In this document: piece by piece, positions 1-11,931 of the stretch
Layout of the letters: the number at the start of each line of letters is the position of its first letter
Numbering within the stretch: the first letter of the stretch is position 1
DNA from: Fonsecaea monophora
Taxonomy: Eukaryota > Ascomycota > Eurotiomycetes > Chaetothyriales > Herpotrichiellaceae
DNA length: 44,700 nucleotides
Reading direction: 5' to 3'
Assembly: GCF_001642475.1 (NCBI RefSeq)
Contig: NW_019174107.1
Coordinates: 1 to 44,700, forward strand
The notes under the pieces: generated by a model
Seen by the model: only the letters and a program-made list of their open reading frames with translations
Databases searched by the model: none
What the model was told of the DNA's origin: nothing
Translations under genes and position numbers: made by a program

Positions 1-2480
1 TACCGTTAATCTAGCTTCGAGATAGCTTAAAAGCTTTATTATAGACGTCGCATACCGAACTAGAAACTAGAATTAAAACTAAGTATTAGATTAGATTATA
101 ATAAAAGAGTAGTAGCGTACGTTTAATTAGGGACTATAGTATATCGCGTAAAAGATTTTACGCTAGGAATTATTAGAGGTAGGGAAGCTTAAGGAAATAT
201 TAGGTAGAATCGACGACGATAGCGAGAGAGAATAGTAACCGACTAACCTTATTATTCCCGAGGAGAATATTCGAATAGTAGCGCCGTATATGATGAATCT
301 CCTTTATGAAGTCTATTAATCTAAAGAACGAATGTAATAAAGAACTAAGGTTCTAAGTACGAGAATTTCCTACATTATTACGAATCTTTATTAACTTTAA
401 TAACTACGAAAGTACGAATCTTTCTACGTAAGCCTCGGCTATTTCCTTCGAGCGTATAGGTTATTACGTAAGGGAATTAAGGTCTTAAATAGATATAGTA
501 TCGTATACTCTTATAAGCGGTTATTAAAGGAGTAAGCGAGGTAAATGGAAAGGACTTAATTAGAGGTTCGTACGCTAGAAGATGATCTACTTCTTAATAT
601 CATCATTAATAACTACGATATAGTAGATAGTGTAAACGACGAGCGTATAGGAGATCATAGATCTTATACGTTAGCTATAATAGGACTAATCAGTCGCGGC
701 ATTAAGATACTAGTAGGTAGTCTACGATAAGATATACTAAATCTCTTATATCGAATTAAAGTACCTAATATATATCGAGCGGGTATCGGCTACGATCGTA
801 TACTAAAGGTAGGAAATATACGGATATAATTTAATAGATTAGAAGTCCCTAGATCTATTAAATATCTAAGCTTATCGGCGCGAGAGACGCTAATCTATAT
901 TATAGCTTTAGCGATTCTACATTTTTAGTGCTATTCGCGATGCGCTCTAGATAATAGCGATAAATATACTTAGTAGATAAGAAATAGTCCTAGATAGGGT
1001 CGGGTTAGGCTATACTCGTCTAGTTATTACGAAGGTTAAGGCGTTATATTAATATAGTAATAGTCGAGCTAGCCGTTAATTATTACCCCTCGAGCTAATG
1101 ATGATCGACGAATCCACTACGGAAGGGATGCTCTAGATTCTAAACGAGATTATAATCACCTAATTAAGTTACGACGAAGATAGCGAAATATTTAAGATCC
1201 GACTTTAACTTATTTATAGTGATTAAAAGACGGTAGATCGACTACGAAGTTATCGATAATCTCGCGTAGATAACTCTCGCCTATACGACTCTATAAAGTA
1301 GTTTCTTCCCTACTTAGGATAGTAGTATACTAAATTTAACTATCTATAGTTAGTCTACTAGGCTCATTAGCCGTCTACTCCATCCTAAGATAACTCTACT
1401 CTATAAGTAAATGCCGCCTTCTAGGGAAGGAAGCATCTATCTAATCTAAGATCATTCCGCGCGCTAGAAGAACTAGAGATATATAGCTTTCGTACTAGAA
1501 TCGTAGTAATGTTCATACGAAATGTACTTAAGTACGACTAACGACTACGTCGGGGAGATATAATAAAGGATATCATCTATAAGCTTAAGGAGATGCCTAT
1601 CGCGACTTTCGAGGACTAAATTAATTAGATATACGATAATCTCCATTCGGATACTTATAACCCTTCATTCGGATAGGAACCGGATTAAGAACTCTAGAAC
1701 TATATACTCTTTCTACGTAATATATTTCTATATCTCTTACTAAGAGATAGAATTAAATATAGTGATATCGGCTACCTCCGGATTAATATTATAATTATAA
1801 GTCTTTATTATTAAGGTTCTAAGAGTCCTAGGTATACTAAAGAATTTCTCTACCTATTTACGATGATATATAAAGAAGGAGCCGCATACCCCGACCTATA
1901 GTATACTATATTAGCGAATAGCCTTATAAACTATCGAGGAAAGAGCGACTTATATTTCGAGAAGGATCGGGAGCTGGAATTCCTTAATGGATTTATTAAA
2001 CGAAGTAGAGCTCGCTATCATTTATTAAGTAAGCTAGCTAAGGAGGCACTTAGGAAGGCCGCACTTATTTAGCCTTAGTCTTAATTAATTACCGACCGAT
2101 TTAGTACTTAAGTTACTTTTAAAGATAGGACACTACATATAGAAAAGCTAGCGTCCGAGGAGATCTAGGCGTTAGTAGGGCGACTACTATAGTTATCTAT
2201 CTTACCGAAGAAACATCGTTAGAGTACATTCGTAGTACGGAGCTTCTACGAGATAGGCATGGAGAATATTAATGCGAAGGTAACCCGTTTTAATAATGAG
2301 TTAAGGAACGTAGAGGTTATAGTATCTTCTAGTCTAGTATCTAAAACCTCTTTAGTCGGCGAGCATAATAAGAGTAGTGATGATGAAGCTGAGGTGGACG
2401 AGGTTACGAGAATAGGTTAATGGACTAGAGGTATCCTAAGCGATAGCGAAGCCTTAAATAGTGATTTTAGTTAACCGGTA
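1..2480. mobile_element. AT-rich, RIP-like degenerate repeat island (probable dead transposon)
   Basis: The stretch is dominated by TA dinucleotides (cta, tta, ata, tag) while CA and TG are scarce. CG is still common, which is the pattern left when RIP turns CpA into TpA. No frame of 60 codons stays open on either strand, unlike the rest of the window. The change to normal composition occurs near 2480-2520. RIP acts on duplicated DNA in ascomycetes, so an inactivated transposon is the most likely source. I could not recognise a gag, pol or transposase remnant, nor LTRs or terminal inverted repeats. The element continues beyond the left edge or starts there. Confidence 0.7.
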
Positions 2481-2713
2481 GGGGTTTAACCTACCATTTG
2501 ATAGATCCATTATTTTATAGGATCTGTAAAATAGTGTCTTCGTAGTTCCTATACTTCACCGTACTATATTTTCGCGAAAATTTCCGGCTAGTACTGTAGA
2601 TTACACCGATTTATAAGGGTAGTATTTTAAGATTACGCCGTGAACGCGATGGCTTATATAAGTGTACGTATTGAAGCTCAGACTCGTTTAATAAAATGAC
2701 CCTCTAGGGCATT

Positions 2714-2750
2714 TGATTGGTCCGCGCTTCAGCGCTAAGAGGACCAATCA
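2714..2750. promoter_or_regulatory. Perfect 10-bp inverted repeat carrying two opposed CCAAT boxes upstream of YTM1
   Basis: TGATTGGTCC (2714-2723) and its exact reverse complement GGACCAATCA (2741-2750) flank a 17-bp loop. Each arm contains a CCAAT box, one per strand, about 170-200 bp before the YTM1 start codon. CCAAT boxes bind the fungal HAP/NF-Y complex. A promoter role is inferred from position and motif. Confidence 0.5.
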
Positions 2751-2917
2751 GCGCTTACGCTTGGCAACACCGAGTCTGAGAATCTGAGACAAAAGCATTG
2801 CTGGAGCAAAATTGATTTCTCCATTACCAGACTTCACGAAACGCCCCTTTGAGCACCAGATTACCAGCAGCCAGATTGGCGCCTCCATCTCAGAGCAGAT
2901 AGCGAAACGCTTCAACT

Positions 2918-4318
2918 ATGGCTGCATCACCAGGCGCCGGCACCGCCGGTGCCTCAGGAAGTCAAGCGCAAGTTCGGGTGAGACTAACCACTCGAGACAC
3001 AGATCTCGCTGTCCAGGACCTAGCTCCTATCCTTGTTCCCACGTCTTTCCGCCGTCTTACACTCTCTACCCTCGTCAACAACCTCCTTGAAACCGAGAAA
3101 ACGATCCCTCTGGAATTTATCATCAATGGTACCTATCTTCGAACTACCTTGGATGAGTACCTCACACGCAACGGTATCTCCGCAGAGACGACAGTCTCGA
3201 TCGAATATGTGCGAGCACGCATTCCCCCCCAATATGTGGCGTCCTTCGAACACGACGACTGGGTCAGTGACGTTGACGTCGTGTCCACCACCTCTCCGAG
3301 AATCCTCACTGCGAGCTATGACGGGCTGTTAAGAGTATGGAATTCCTCCTCTCAGATTCTCGCAACATCTCCCGGTGTGAGCCATGGCGGTCATGGATCC
3401 TTCGTCAAGACTGCCAAATTCATATCCCCAACTCAAGCAGTCTCAGGGAGCTTTGACCGCACCTTAAGATTGTGGAAATACACAGAGGATGAGAGCGGGT
3501 CTGCAGCCAGCCTCTCGCCCCAGATCGAGCTCTATGGGCACAAATCTTCGGTAGATTCGGTTTGCGCCCATGCTGCCTCTTCCCGCATACTCTCCGCCTC
3601 TTCTGACCACTCTGTTGGGATCTGGTCTACCCGAAAATCAGATGCACCTGCAGCACCCGAGGCTCTAGTCCCGAAGGCAAGGACCAAAGATGGCAAGAGG
3701 AGGAAATTGAACAGCGAGGTATCAGTGTCGCAGCGTGGGCCGCTCGCGCTGATGCAGCAGCACACAGGTCCAGTCTCTGGAGCGATGTTCGACCTCCATG
3801 ATCCCACGGTGGGTTATTCAACATCCTGGGATCAAACGGTCCGTACCTGGGATTTGGTCACTGCCTCGCTGGTTGACACTCGGACTACATCAAGTGCATT
3901 GCTCTGCATTGATCATATGCCTTCTCTTCACCTTATTGCGGCCGGTTCAGTAAGCCGCGTGGTCAAGCTGGTGGACCCACGGACGTCCGCTACCGCAGTC
4001 ACGGCCATGACCCTAAAAGGCCATAAAAATTCAGTTGTCAGCCTGGCCCGAGATCCTACCAACGACTACACCATTGTCAGTGGCAGCCATGATGGGACAT
4101 GTAGAGTTTGGGATGTCCGGAGCACCAAGCAGGAGAAAGAGGGTGCTGTCGGACAGAGCCTGTATATATTGCCAAGAGCGAGCCTGAATGGTGCTGCCAA
4201 TCCTGCGGGTGGTGACGGTGTCAAAGTCTTTGGGGTGTGTTGGCACCACGAGGTTGGCATTCTCAGCGCAGGTGAGGACAAAGCTGTCCAGATCAACCGT
4301 AGTGACGGCCAGCCTTGA
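2918..4318 (+). CDS. YTM1: Ribosome biogenesis WD40 protein Ytm1 (WDR12 homologue)
   Basis: This is a single-exon protein of 466 aa. Ytm1 works with Erb1 and Nop7 (PeBoW-type complex) in 60S ribosomal subunit maturation in the nucleolus. Its N-terminal domain is the substrate of the AAA ATPase Rea1. Residues about 18-100 form the NLE ubiquitin-like domain, followed by WD40 blades recognisable by repeat ends such as VWNSSSQ, LRLWKY, VGIWSTR, VRTWDLV and CRVWDVRS. A low-complexity basic loop (about residues 250-265, with KDGKRRK) interrupts the propeller, as is usual in fungal Ytm1. The start ATG follows a CAACT context and is the first in frame. Length matches the family. It is a housekeeping gene unrelated to the cluster further right. 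Confidence 0.97.
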   Translation: MAASPGAGTAGASGSQAQVRVRLTTRDTDLAVQDLAPILVPTSFRRLTLSTLVNNLLETEKTIPLEFIINGTYLRTTLDEYLTRNGISAETTVSIEYVRARIPPQYVASFEHDDWVSDVDVVSTTSPRILTASYDGLLRVWNSSSQILATSPGVSHGGHGSFVKTAKFISPTQAVSGSFDRTLRLWKYTEDESGSAASLSPQIELYGHKSSVDSVCAHAASSRILSASSDHSVGIWSTRKSDAPAAPEALVPKARTKDGKRRKLNSEVSVSQRGPLALMQQHTGPVSGAMFDLHDPTVGYSTSWDQTVRTWDLVTASLVDTRTTSSALLCIDHMPSLHLIAAGSVSRVVKLVDPRTSATAVTAMTLKGHKNSVVSLARDPTNDYTIVSGSHDGTCRVWDVRSTKQEKEGAVGQSLYILPRASLNGAANPAGGDGVKVFGVCWHHEVGILSAGEDKAVQINRSDGQP

Positions 4319-6407
4319 ACATGTGTCCAGGGGCAATGTCCCCACCACGAGTCACAAGAGAAGGTTGTCACCGGCCAATTCCCTGGGGTTTGACGTTAAC
4401 AAAGCTCTCGAGAAGGTGACCCGTCAACATTGTCAAGCCTTTGCGGAGGCGGTCAAGCTACTGCAAGCCGCAGACGGACAGACCAGGATGACGCCTCGAC
4501 TCTGAGTGGCCTGGCTTCTACACTTCGTCTCGGTCGGCAAGACCTTGACCTCTTCCTTTTGGTACATTATTATCCGACAACAAGGTTTTTCCTCGTTATT
4601 GGTCGGTACACCGTGCGGTGAAAGGGCGAACCACAGAAAAGGCTGGCGCTAAAGGACGCCGAAAGACGCGAGGAATTCCAGGAACCTAGCGGACTTTTTA
4701 AAAGCGGACAAAGGTTAGCACACCAAGCCGCAACTGGGCGTTTTACGTATACCCCGAGCACTTGCGTGCGAAATGACCTGGGCGGCCAACATGGACCGAG
4801 GGCATTGGCTGTTACCGTGCAAAGAAGCAACACGTGCATGTCGAAGATCTCGGAGAGGCGGAGATGAAAAGGCCGAAAGCCTACAAAAGTGGCAGGTCGA
4901 GGTGGTGTTGCATGCAACAATGGAGGCTAGAGGCCTAGCCACATCACACAGAGATCCGGAGGTCTGAGGATAGACAGAGTTTAGTGGAAGACGCCGCAGA
5001 TGAAAAATTGCGAGTGGCAGTGACACAAGAGTGGATTTGGAGATGGAGGAGGCAATAACAACAAGATGGGGGTAGCGAGCAAGGAGGATTGGACTTTTTG
5101 AGTAAGGGAGATCAATCAACAAATTCATCATTCGATGAAATATCAATCAATACGATGTCCTCATCTCATTTGGCTAGGCGTGTACGGCCCTGTACAAGTA
5201 AGGACAGGTGTGGGCTATGCATGACGGGCCTCACGAGCAGCAGTTCTGTATGTCAATCTACCCACACGCTGTTGACGGTTGTCATTATTATTATTGGGGT
5301 GTTTTGGGCAAAGAGTGGCACCGGTGGAGTGCAAATGGGCGCCATAGGCACCAGTGGCACCTAAATTCTAATGGGCCGCCCGGTGAAAAGGCTACCCAGG
5401 TGTCCGATGGTGCCAAAGGCGCGATCCAAATAAACGGTGGCTGGCCCACCCCGGTGTCCCCTGGCCCTCGCGTCTCCCCCGCCGTGTCTTACTGGCCTCA
5501 ACTTGTTTTTTAGGGCTTGGATCACCCACCCCCCTTAGGTACCTGAGCCTCCCTTGTTTCTCGGCGGTGCCCAGTAAAACTAGTCCTCGTAATAGCCTGA
5601 ACCTGTGTCCCTCGCTCCCAGCTGGCCAGGTGCCCTGCACCCGCTAAATGCCCATTCCATCCACCCACGTCCACTAATACCACCTACCACCTGCGTCTGA
5701 ACCTGCATTCTGCAGTAACCAATGCACCTGCGCCTGCGCAACTCCCAAAACTGGCCGGTCGCTTGTTGTTCTGCCCATGATTCAATCCTTTCACATTTCT
5801 TCACTCTCATTCAGAACAGTACGCCATCTGCATCCTTCGCATCTGTCCATCTCCTCCAGTTTTTGGATAACTCAATTGCTGTTTTCGTCGCTCCTCTTCT
5901 TCTAGAGTTTTCTTGACGCCTGCCCGTTCAATTTCCTCGGTTCCCCCTACCACGACCACCACCACCCCCCTGCGGGCATTCTTTCGCTTATACAAGTACA
6001 AAAATAAACATATCACTTCGTCCATCTGACATCAACACTTGGTCCAGCCACAAGCATCATTATCCCCGTGACAGCACACCAGTTCAGACTTTTGGCATCG
6101 GTCCCTTCTGGTCGCCGGTTGCTGACGAGAACAAATTGGGAAAAGGCCCTAAAACAAAACATCGTTGTAGGGCATCCATTGATTCTCTCCTTCAAGGCCA
6201 ACCGGGTATTGGCTGCTGACCTCATTCTGTATGCAGGTTACCGTTCACTGTCCGACTGCTTTCCATGTTTTCGTCCCTAGTCTTGCACAGCTAAACCTCT
6301 TTGCCTCCTGGCCGCGGACCGAATATCTCGAAGCCTCTTGTCAGACACCTTGTCCTTGAACAGTCCTCCCCATTCGGGTACCGTCGCGTTCCGCCGAAAC
6401 CACCTTC
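4319..6407. other. Long gene-free interval with a probable pyrimidine-rich leader
   Basis: No conserved reading frame is recognisable in about 2.1 kb. The right half (from about 5650) is rich in C and T with several CCACC and CTTC runs. That is typical of a fungal core promoter and long 5' leader for the gene starting at 6408. A leader intron is possible but I cannot place one securely. Confidence 0.4.
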
Positions 6408-9303
6408 ATGCCAATCAAGCTTCCCAAGGGGTTTCAACGACGGAAATCTTCAGGCCATGCCTTGGACGAGGTGCGCAACCCGCCTGGGGAGGCTTCCTTC
6501 CGAGTTTTGGAAAGGCCACAGAGTAGCGGAAAATCATTTGATGGCGGCAAACATTTGAAGATGGCATCTCTTGGAGGAGCACCATTGCCACCACCGAAAG
6601 ATCGACGCGACCACGAGGAGGTAGATTTATTTGGAGTGGGCCGCCCTGATGCAAGCAACCGGTACGCGAAGAATACAACCACGGTCGACCATATGAAGGG
6701 TAAAGGACTGACAATAGTGTCTAGGGGAAGTGGTGGTACTGAACGATCCCACTCAACCGCGCCTAACGACAGTGCCGCATCGTCCGCCCGCCTCAGTACT
6801 TCGTCGACAAATCCCTCTTCCGTTGACACAAGGTCGGACAAGAACGTCCAAGGAGGTGCTGGGTCAAGACCGTTCAACGATATCCCCGCGCCGCCGCCGC
6901 CTGTTTCGACAAGGCCTGGCTTCCTTCGCAGTCCCACTAGGACATTTTCCTTTGGGCTCGTGAAAGGCAGTCGAGGATCGCCCACCTCACCAGGTGGTGC
7001 TTTACCGCCTTTGAAGGACATGAGCAGAAACAGGGCGGTCACGTCAAGTAGTGCAAGCACGGCCACGCCTCCCAGACTGTTTGATACCGACTTATCGTTG
7101 GAGAATTCCGAATTGGATGAGTTCGGAAACATGTTTGACCATATCGGGTCTAGCCCTGACGCGCCCCCAAGCCGGCTTATACACCAAGAGGTAGGAGAAA
7201 GCTCCGAACGTTTTGACAATATTCCATGCTGATGTTTCAAAGGCTTCGATCTCTCCTGCTCCTACACAATATCCTCCGACCTCTTATCCAGGCAATAGTC
7301 CACTTCGTGTCAATCGAGCACCTCCTCCGAAGCCTATCTCCACGGATCGCTCGCAAGTCGTTGAATCCTCTCCTTATTCATGGGCGTCACAGGATTCCAA
7401 TGATCATTTGATACGGTCCCCTAGTCCGTCTAAGACTATTACGCAAGGAAGCCCGATGAAAGCTGGAGACACTGGCTCCCGCCCTGGACGATTCGGCTCG
7501 ATGTCAGATACAACAATTACTGCGAGAGGGTTGGGAGGTTCGGCATCCGTTGCACATGAGGAGGAATTACGTCCCTCTCAGTTGCTACACACCAGGTCTG
7601 CGGACAGCAGTACTGCCTTGACAAGCCCTGCTCGGGACAACATGGCGGGATTGTCCCCGAGCTCGACACATAGCGCCTCGTTTGATCCGAATATTGCAGC
7701 GGATGCGCAGCTTGCCGACATGTATCAGGAAACCAAGTCGGTTCCTGTCAAATCGGTTGCCATGAATAAAGTCATGACGCCTGCTCAGTGGGAACGGTAC
7801 AAGGAACAAAAGGAGATGGACCGACGGCTTGGTGCTCTGTCTGACGACAGTGCTTCTGAGGCGAGTGACAATGCTGAAGACGATGACGACGAGATTGAAC
7901 GCAGCCGACAAGCAACTAAGCAGCGTCGAAAACAAGAAGCCCACCTGGCTGTGTACCGGCAACAGATGATGAAGGTAACAGGCGAAGCACCAGCCACTCG
8001 ATCAATGAGCAGCCTCGGCATGCTGCGAGCGGGTGACAACAACTCGGCAACGGATCTCAACCGCTTGTCACGGATGACATTGGACTCGAAGCAGTCTGGT
8101 AAAAGTAGCGGAGAGGAGGAGGACGAAGATGAGGATGTGCCACTTGGTATTCTTGCGGCCCACGGTTTCCCGAACAGAAATAGGCCTCCCACACGACTTG
8201 CAAATTCTCCTTCCAACTCCAATTTGCGCAGTGTCAGCCAGAACCAAGGGGCTCCGTCTGTGGTCAGTCAAGCTCCTAAAGGCGGCAATTTGCCAGTCTT
8301 TGCTCGACAACTACCCCCGGACCCTTACTATGGAGCCAGCCTGGTAAACCCTTCGAATCGTGAAGCTCTGGCGCTTCACCCTCAAGCCCCGCCACAGGGA
8401 GCGGGACCTGCAACAGCCCATCCCATTCACCCTGCAGGGCTTGTCGGAGTTATCGCTGGCGAAGAACGCGCTAGAGCTGCTCGACGAGGAAGCCCGAACC
8501 CTGCTGGCAACTATGACTTGCCTCCCATGGGAGGACCCCCTCCTGGCATGGTACGATCTCAGACGACCGGGGCTCTATCCTCGATGGCTTATCCACCCAT
8601 GGGAGCACCGGCCATGCCAGGGATGCCAGGAATGCCGGGGATGATGCCAGGGATGCCACCTATGCTGACTCCTGGTGATCAAGCGCAAATCCAAATGTCC
8701 CAACAGATGACGCAAATGATGCAGATGCAGATGCAATGGATGCAACAAATGTCAAACATGATGGTTGGGCCAAACTTGCCCCCTCCTGGTGTACCGAATC
8801 CTGCGTTTGCAAGACCTCAATCATTGGCGATGCAGAATGGCACGCCACCTCAGCTGAATCAACGGACCATGAGTACTCTGAATCCAAGCATGGCGCCCTG
8901 GAACACCAAGCCACCGATGTTGCCGTCCATCAATGTCAATGGTAACTATGCTCCCTCGATCGCACCGTCTGAGCGCAGCAACATCGGCCTAGCTCCGAGA
9001 TACCGGCCTGTATCCACAGCCCCAGAGCCAGAAGTGATGTCCACGCATCATCGCGCGTCGACATTTACATCGTCCACTGTGCGACCCTGGTCTTCAATGG
9101 ACCCAGGGCAGCGACCGTCGACGCACGCTGCGAAGCCTTCGGTGAACACTCTCGGTCGGAGATCCCCATTGGCAAACCAGGACGATGAAGACGACGAGCA
9201 AGGCTGGGCTGAGATGAAGATGAAGAAAGATAAGAAGCAAAAGACCTGGGCACTCCGAAAAGGACAGAATACACTGTCGGAGTTATACGCCAACGCCTCG
9301 TGA
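6408..9303 (+). CDS. Conserved fungal low-complexity protein of unknown function (947 aa)
   Basis: Two exons, 6408-7190 and 7243-9303, joined across a 52-bp intron that starts GTAGGA. The join is phase 0 and gives 947 aa. The protein is largely disordered and rich in Ser, Pro and Thr. The N-terminus is basic (MPIKLPKGFQRRKSSG). A folded-looking central block contains a TPAQWERYKEQKE motif, followed by an acidic stretch and a basic coiled segment. From about residue 715 there is an MPGMPGMPGM repeat, then a Met/Gln-rich run. The tail is acidic then Lys-rich, ending near a WALRKGQNTLSELY motif. The pattern resembles cytoskeletal or polarity scaffold proteins of filamentous fungi, but I do not recognise a named family and assign no function. 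Confidence 0.83.
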
Positions 9304-10166
9304 CGAACCGGCATTTTAGACATTTTCTCGTGTCCCATGGGGGCGTTCTTACGAAAGGATGAGGGCGACTGCAGTATTTGGAATTCTGAGACGGCAAGTT
9401 TATATATCAGCATTCTGGCGGGATTTGGGGAAAAAAGTTAATCTGGGTAATGGTACAAAGCGCGAGACTGGCAGAAACCTCAGTTTTTTGGATGCATAGA
9501 GGTTGAGATGGAACTTCCAGACATATTATCCGCACAAACTGCATAGTTGTAAAATAATCACAAATCCACCTGTCCTGACAAGCGCCTGGTGTGTCTGTAT
9601 ATGAGATCCAGTTGCCATGCGATGAGATGGGCGTGAGTATACGAGGGAGGTACTAGATATTGTAAGCCAGATGCCCAATGGGAATGGCTCTATTGGACTG
9701 ACAGACGAATTGTTTGTTTGGAGGATGAAAGTGATGTACACAAATGGTAGATATTACTTATTCTGCCACCCTGTGGTGTTGGTAGCGTTGATGGGTCAGT
9801 AGCCTTCCTCCTTATCTATCTTATGTATATATATATTTGGTACTCCGACATGGCATTCCTATTCTGCATCATAATTATCACAATTGTCAACCAGCCCGAT
9901 ATTCTCCCTTGCTTACCCTGTCGCAGTATCCCGTCCTCTCACTGATCACCATCATCGTGGATGCACGTGTGTGGTTGCCCAGGAAATCAAGCGGTGTTGA
10001 GATGATGTAAAAGTAAAACGAGAGCATCACGTCGATCTTCTATCGAAAAAAGACTGATGGTGACGCCAGCGAGACCAAAATGAGCGCATAGCAATCGACG
10101 ACCATCCGATGTATGATTACAAGCGCTTCAACAGAACAAATATGTCGTCGGTGCCGTTGTTCCATG
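9304..10166. other. Gene-free interval, 3' UTR and spacer
   Basis: No convincing coding frame was seen. A short TA-rich run (tatatatatattt, about 9825-9838) and ordinary spacer sequence separate two genes that converge here. Confidence 0.4.
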
Positions 10167-10922
10167 TCAATTCCAACCGATTATGCCTCTTCCTAGCACT
10201 TGGCCCTGCTCATTGGTAACGTCGACTTCTCTCCCCACAATGCCTCGTTCGTCGACTGTAAGATCAAAATCTCGGCGACCACACTCATCACGGCCATCGG
10301 TATCACGAGAAGCGCGACTGACAATGGTAGGACCAGCGCCGGTCACCAGCGGAAAGCGTGCAAAGACAGGGTTGGGAACTCGTTGCTTTCGAGCAGGTGC
10401 CGCATGGATGTGCTCGTTTGCATACGTCCTGGCACGATATCAGAAGAGCAGAACAGCAGAAGAGCAGGAGACAGAACCGAGTGCCATACCAAATAGTCAC
10501 ATGGAGCTTCTGACCTTGAAGCTTGTCGGCCTGAGTTGGTTCCTCGCACCTCAACTCTCCCACTATCTCGCTCCCACACGATTTGCTGAGCAGCAACCGG
10601 CACCAACACGCATTGCCAGCAGTCCTGTTTCGATTGTCGTCCTGGATACGGTGTAGAATGGCAACAAGATCACCCGCAGGAGCATGCCGGGGGTTGAACT
10701 GGTGACACATGGCCTCGCGATAATCTTCGGTCGCAGAGGCTCGGTCGACCGCTACAAAGGACTGCTTCTGAACACGAGCCCAGCATATTTACAGAGAGAC
10801 CATTGTTCTAGAGCCTGGATGTGATCCGGTGTCGGGTTCTTTGGGAGGGGGATCGCGGATCTTAAGGTCCTCAGTTGCTTACACGGAGCAGTGTGCCAGA
10901 ACGTGCTCAGATTGGTTCCCAT
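10167..10922 (-). CDS. Hypothetical protein, three-exon hand-built model (217 aa)
   Basis: Exons in transcript order are 10922-10793, 10751-10490 and 10428-10167. The introns are 41 bp (GTAAAT...GTAG) and 61 bp (GTATGG...CCAG). The model totals exactly 218 codons including stop. Its protein begins MGTNLSTFWHTAPCK and ends with a protein-like segment that includes DLTVDERGIVGREVD. The last exon lacks its own start codon, so single-exon searches miss it. It lies divergent from the superoxide dismutase gene with about 240 bp between starts. I recognise no domain. The 41-bp intron is short and its branch site weak, so the first join is the least certain; an alternative start is the ATG within exon 2. 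The + strand is also partly open here, which lowers confidence. Confidence 0.45.
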
Positions 10923-11159
10923 GAGCAGGTTGAGCAAGTTTCAACCTCCTGCATTGGGATTAAGATCCTTTGCCGATGGTGCCATCGACAGCAATGGGAT
11001 CATCTACCATTTATATTGTTGGACCTCCCACTTTGTTTGTCGCTTCCTCTGACTGTCGGGTTATCAGGCTGGCTGTTACTAGGGAACATACAGATCTCCC
11101 GGAAGCATCCCACCCAGACGCCATTTACAAGCCGTGACTTTAGCCACTATTTGAGCAGG

Positions 11160-11931
11160 ATGCCTGTGACTTACGAGCTTCCTCCACTCCAATACAGCCT
11201 CGATGTAAGTACCCGATGGGACATGTTTTGCCTGGCGCGTACATGGCCAGCTAAGTCAGAGACTGTCCTGGACCGGCGGAACGCTGAGCTGACCAACCTC
11301 GCGTCCGTCCAAACAGGCATTGGAACCTTCTATATCAGGCCAGATAATGGACCTGCACTATAACCGGCACCACAGGGCATACATCACCAACCTGAACGCA
11401 GCGCTCGGTGCACAAGCAGAGGCGGCGGCGGCTAATAACCTCGTGAAGCAACTCGAGCTCCAAGCGGCCATTAACTTCAATGCCGGCGGACACATCAACC
11501 ACACGCTCTTCTGGGAATCACTCGCGCCTGCGTCGAGCGGCCTCAATAACCTCTCCGCGAGTGCCGTGGCCCCCACGCTCAGCGACGCCATCACCAAGAG
11601 ATGGGGCAGCGTCGACGCCTTCAAGGCGGCCTTTGAGTCCTCTGCGCTCGCGATCCAGGGCTCCGGGTGGCAGTGGCTGGTGCAGGATCCGCAGACAAAG
11701 ACCCTCGAGTTGACCACGAGCAAGGACCAGGATTTACCGAAAGGTGGCAAGGGAATCGTGCTGGGCGTCGACATGTGGGAGCACGCGTATTACCTGCAAT
11801 ACTTCAACAACAAGAAAGAATACCTCAACAAGATCTGGGACGTCGTCAATTGGCAGGTCGCGGAGAAGAGGTTCAAGGGCGACCCGAGAGCGGCGTTTGG
11901 AGCGTTGGCTGGGTTGGCGGGACATTTGTAG
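11160..11931 (+). CDS. Manganese superoxide dismutase, apparently without mitochondrial presequence
   Basis: Exons 11160-11204 and 11317-11931 give 219 aa. The 112-bp intron is phase 0 and restores the conserved N-terminus (MPVTYELPPLQYSLD then ALEPSISGQIMDLHY). The enzyme dismutates superoxide to hydrogen peroxide and oxygen. The Fe/Mn-SOD signature is present: LHYNRHHRAYI with its metal His, INHTLFWE, and the DMWEHAYY motif carrying the Asp and His metal ligands. The protein starts only a few residues before the SOD fold, and no ATG lies in frame upstream to supply a targeting peptide. It is therefore most likely the cytosolic Mn-SOD that many filamentous fungi have beside the mitochondrial one. 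Gly/Gln placement that separates Mn from Fe enzymes favours Mn but was not tested. Confidence 0.94.

Noticed and set aside
6434..7240. 268-codon minus-strand frame
   Set aside because: Antisense shadow of the first exon of the 947-aa gene, whose + strand frame continues coherently through a good intron.
10183..10656. 157-codon + strand frame
   Set aside because: Low-complexity Ser/Arg content; the minus-strand spliced model over the same DNA is more protein-like.
10875..11363. N-terminal extension of SOD as a mitochondrial presequence
   Set aside because: The frame is open upstream but has no suitable ATG near the SOD start and reads as hydrophobic noise; it also runs through the SOD intron.
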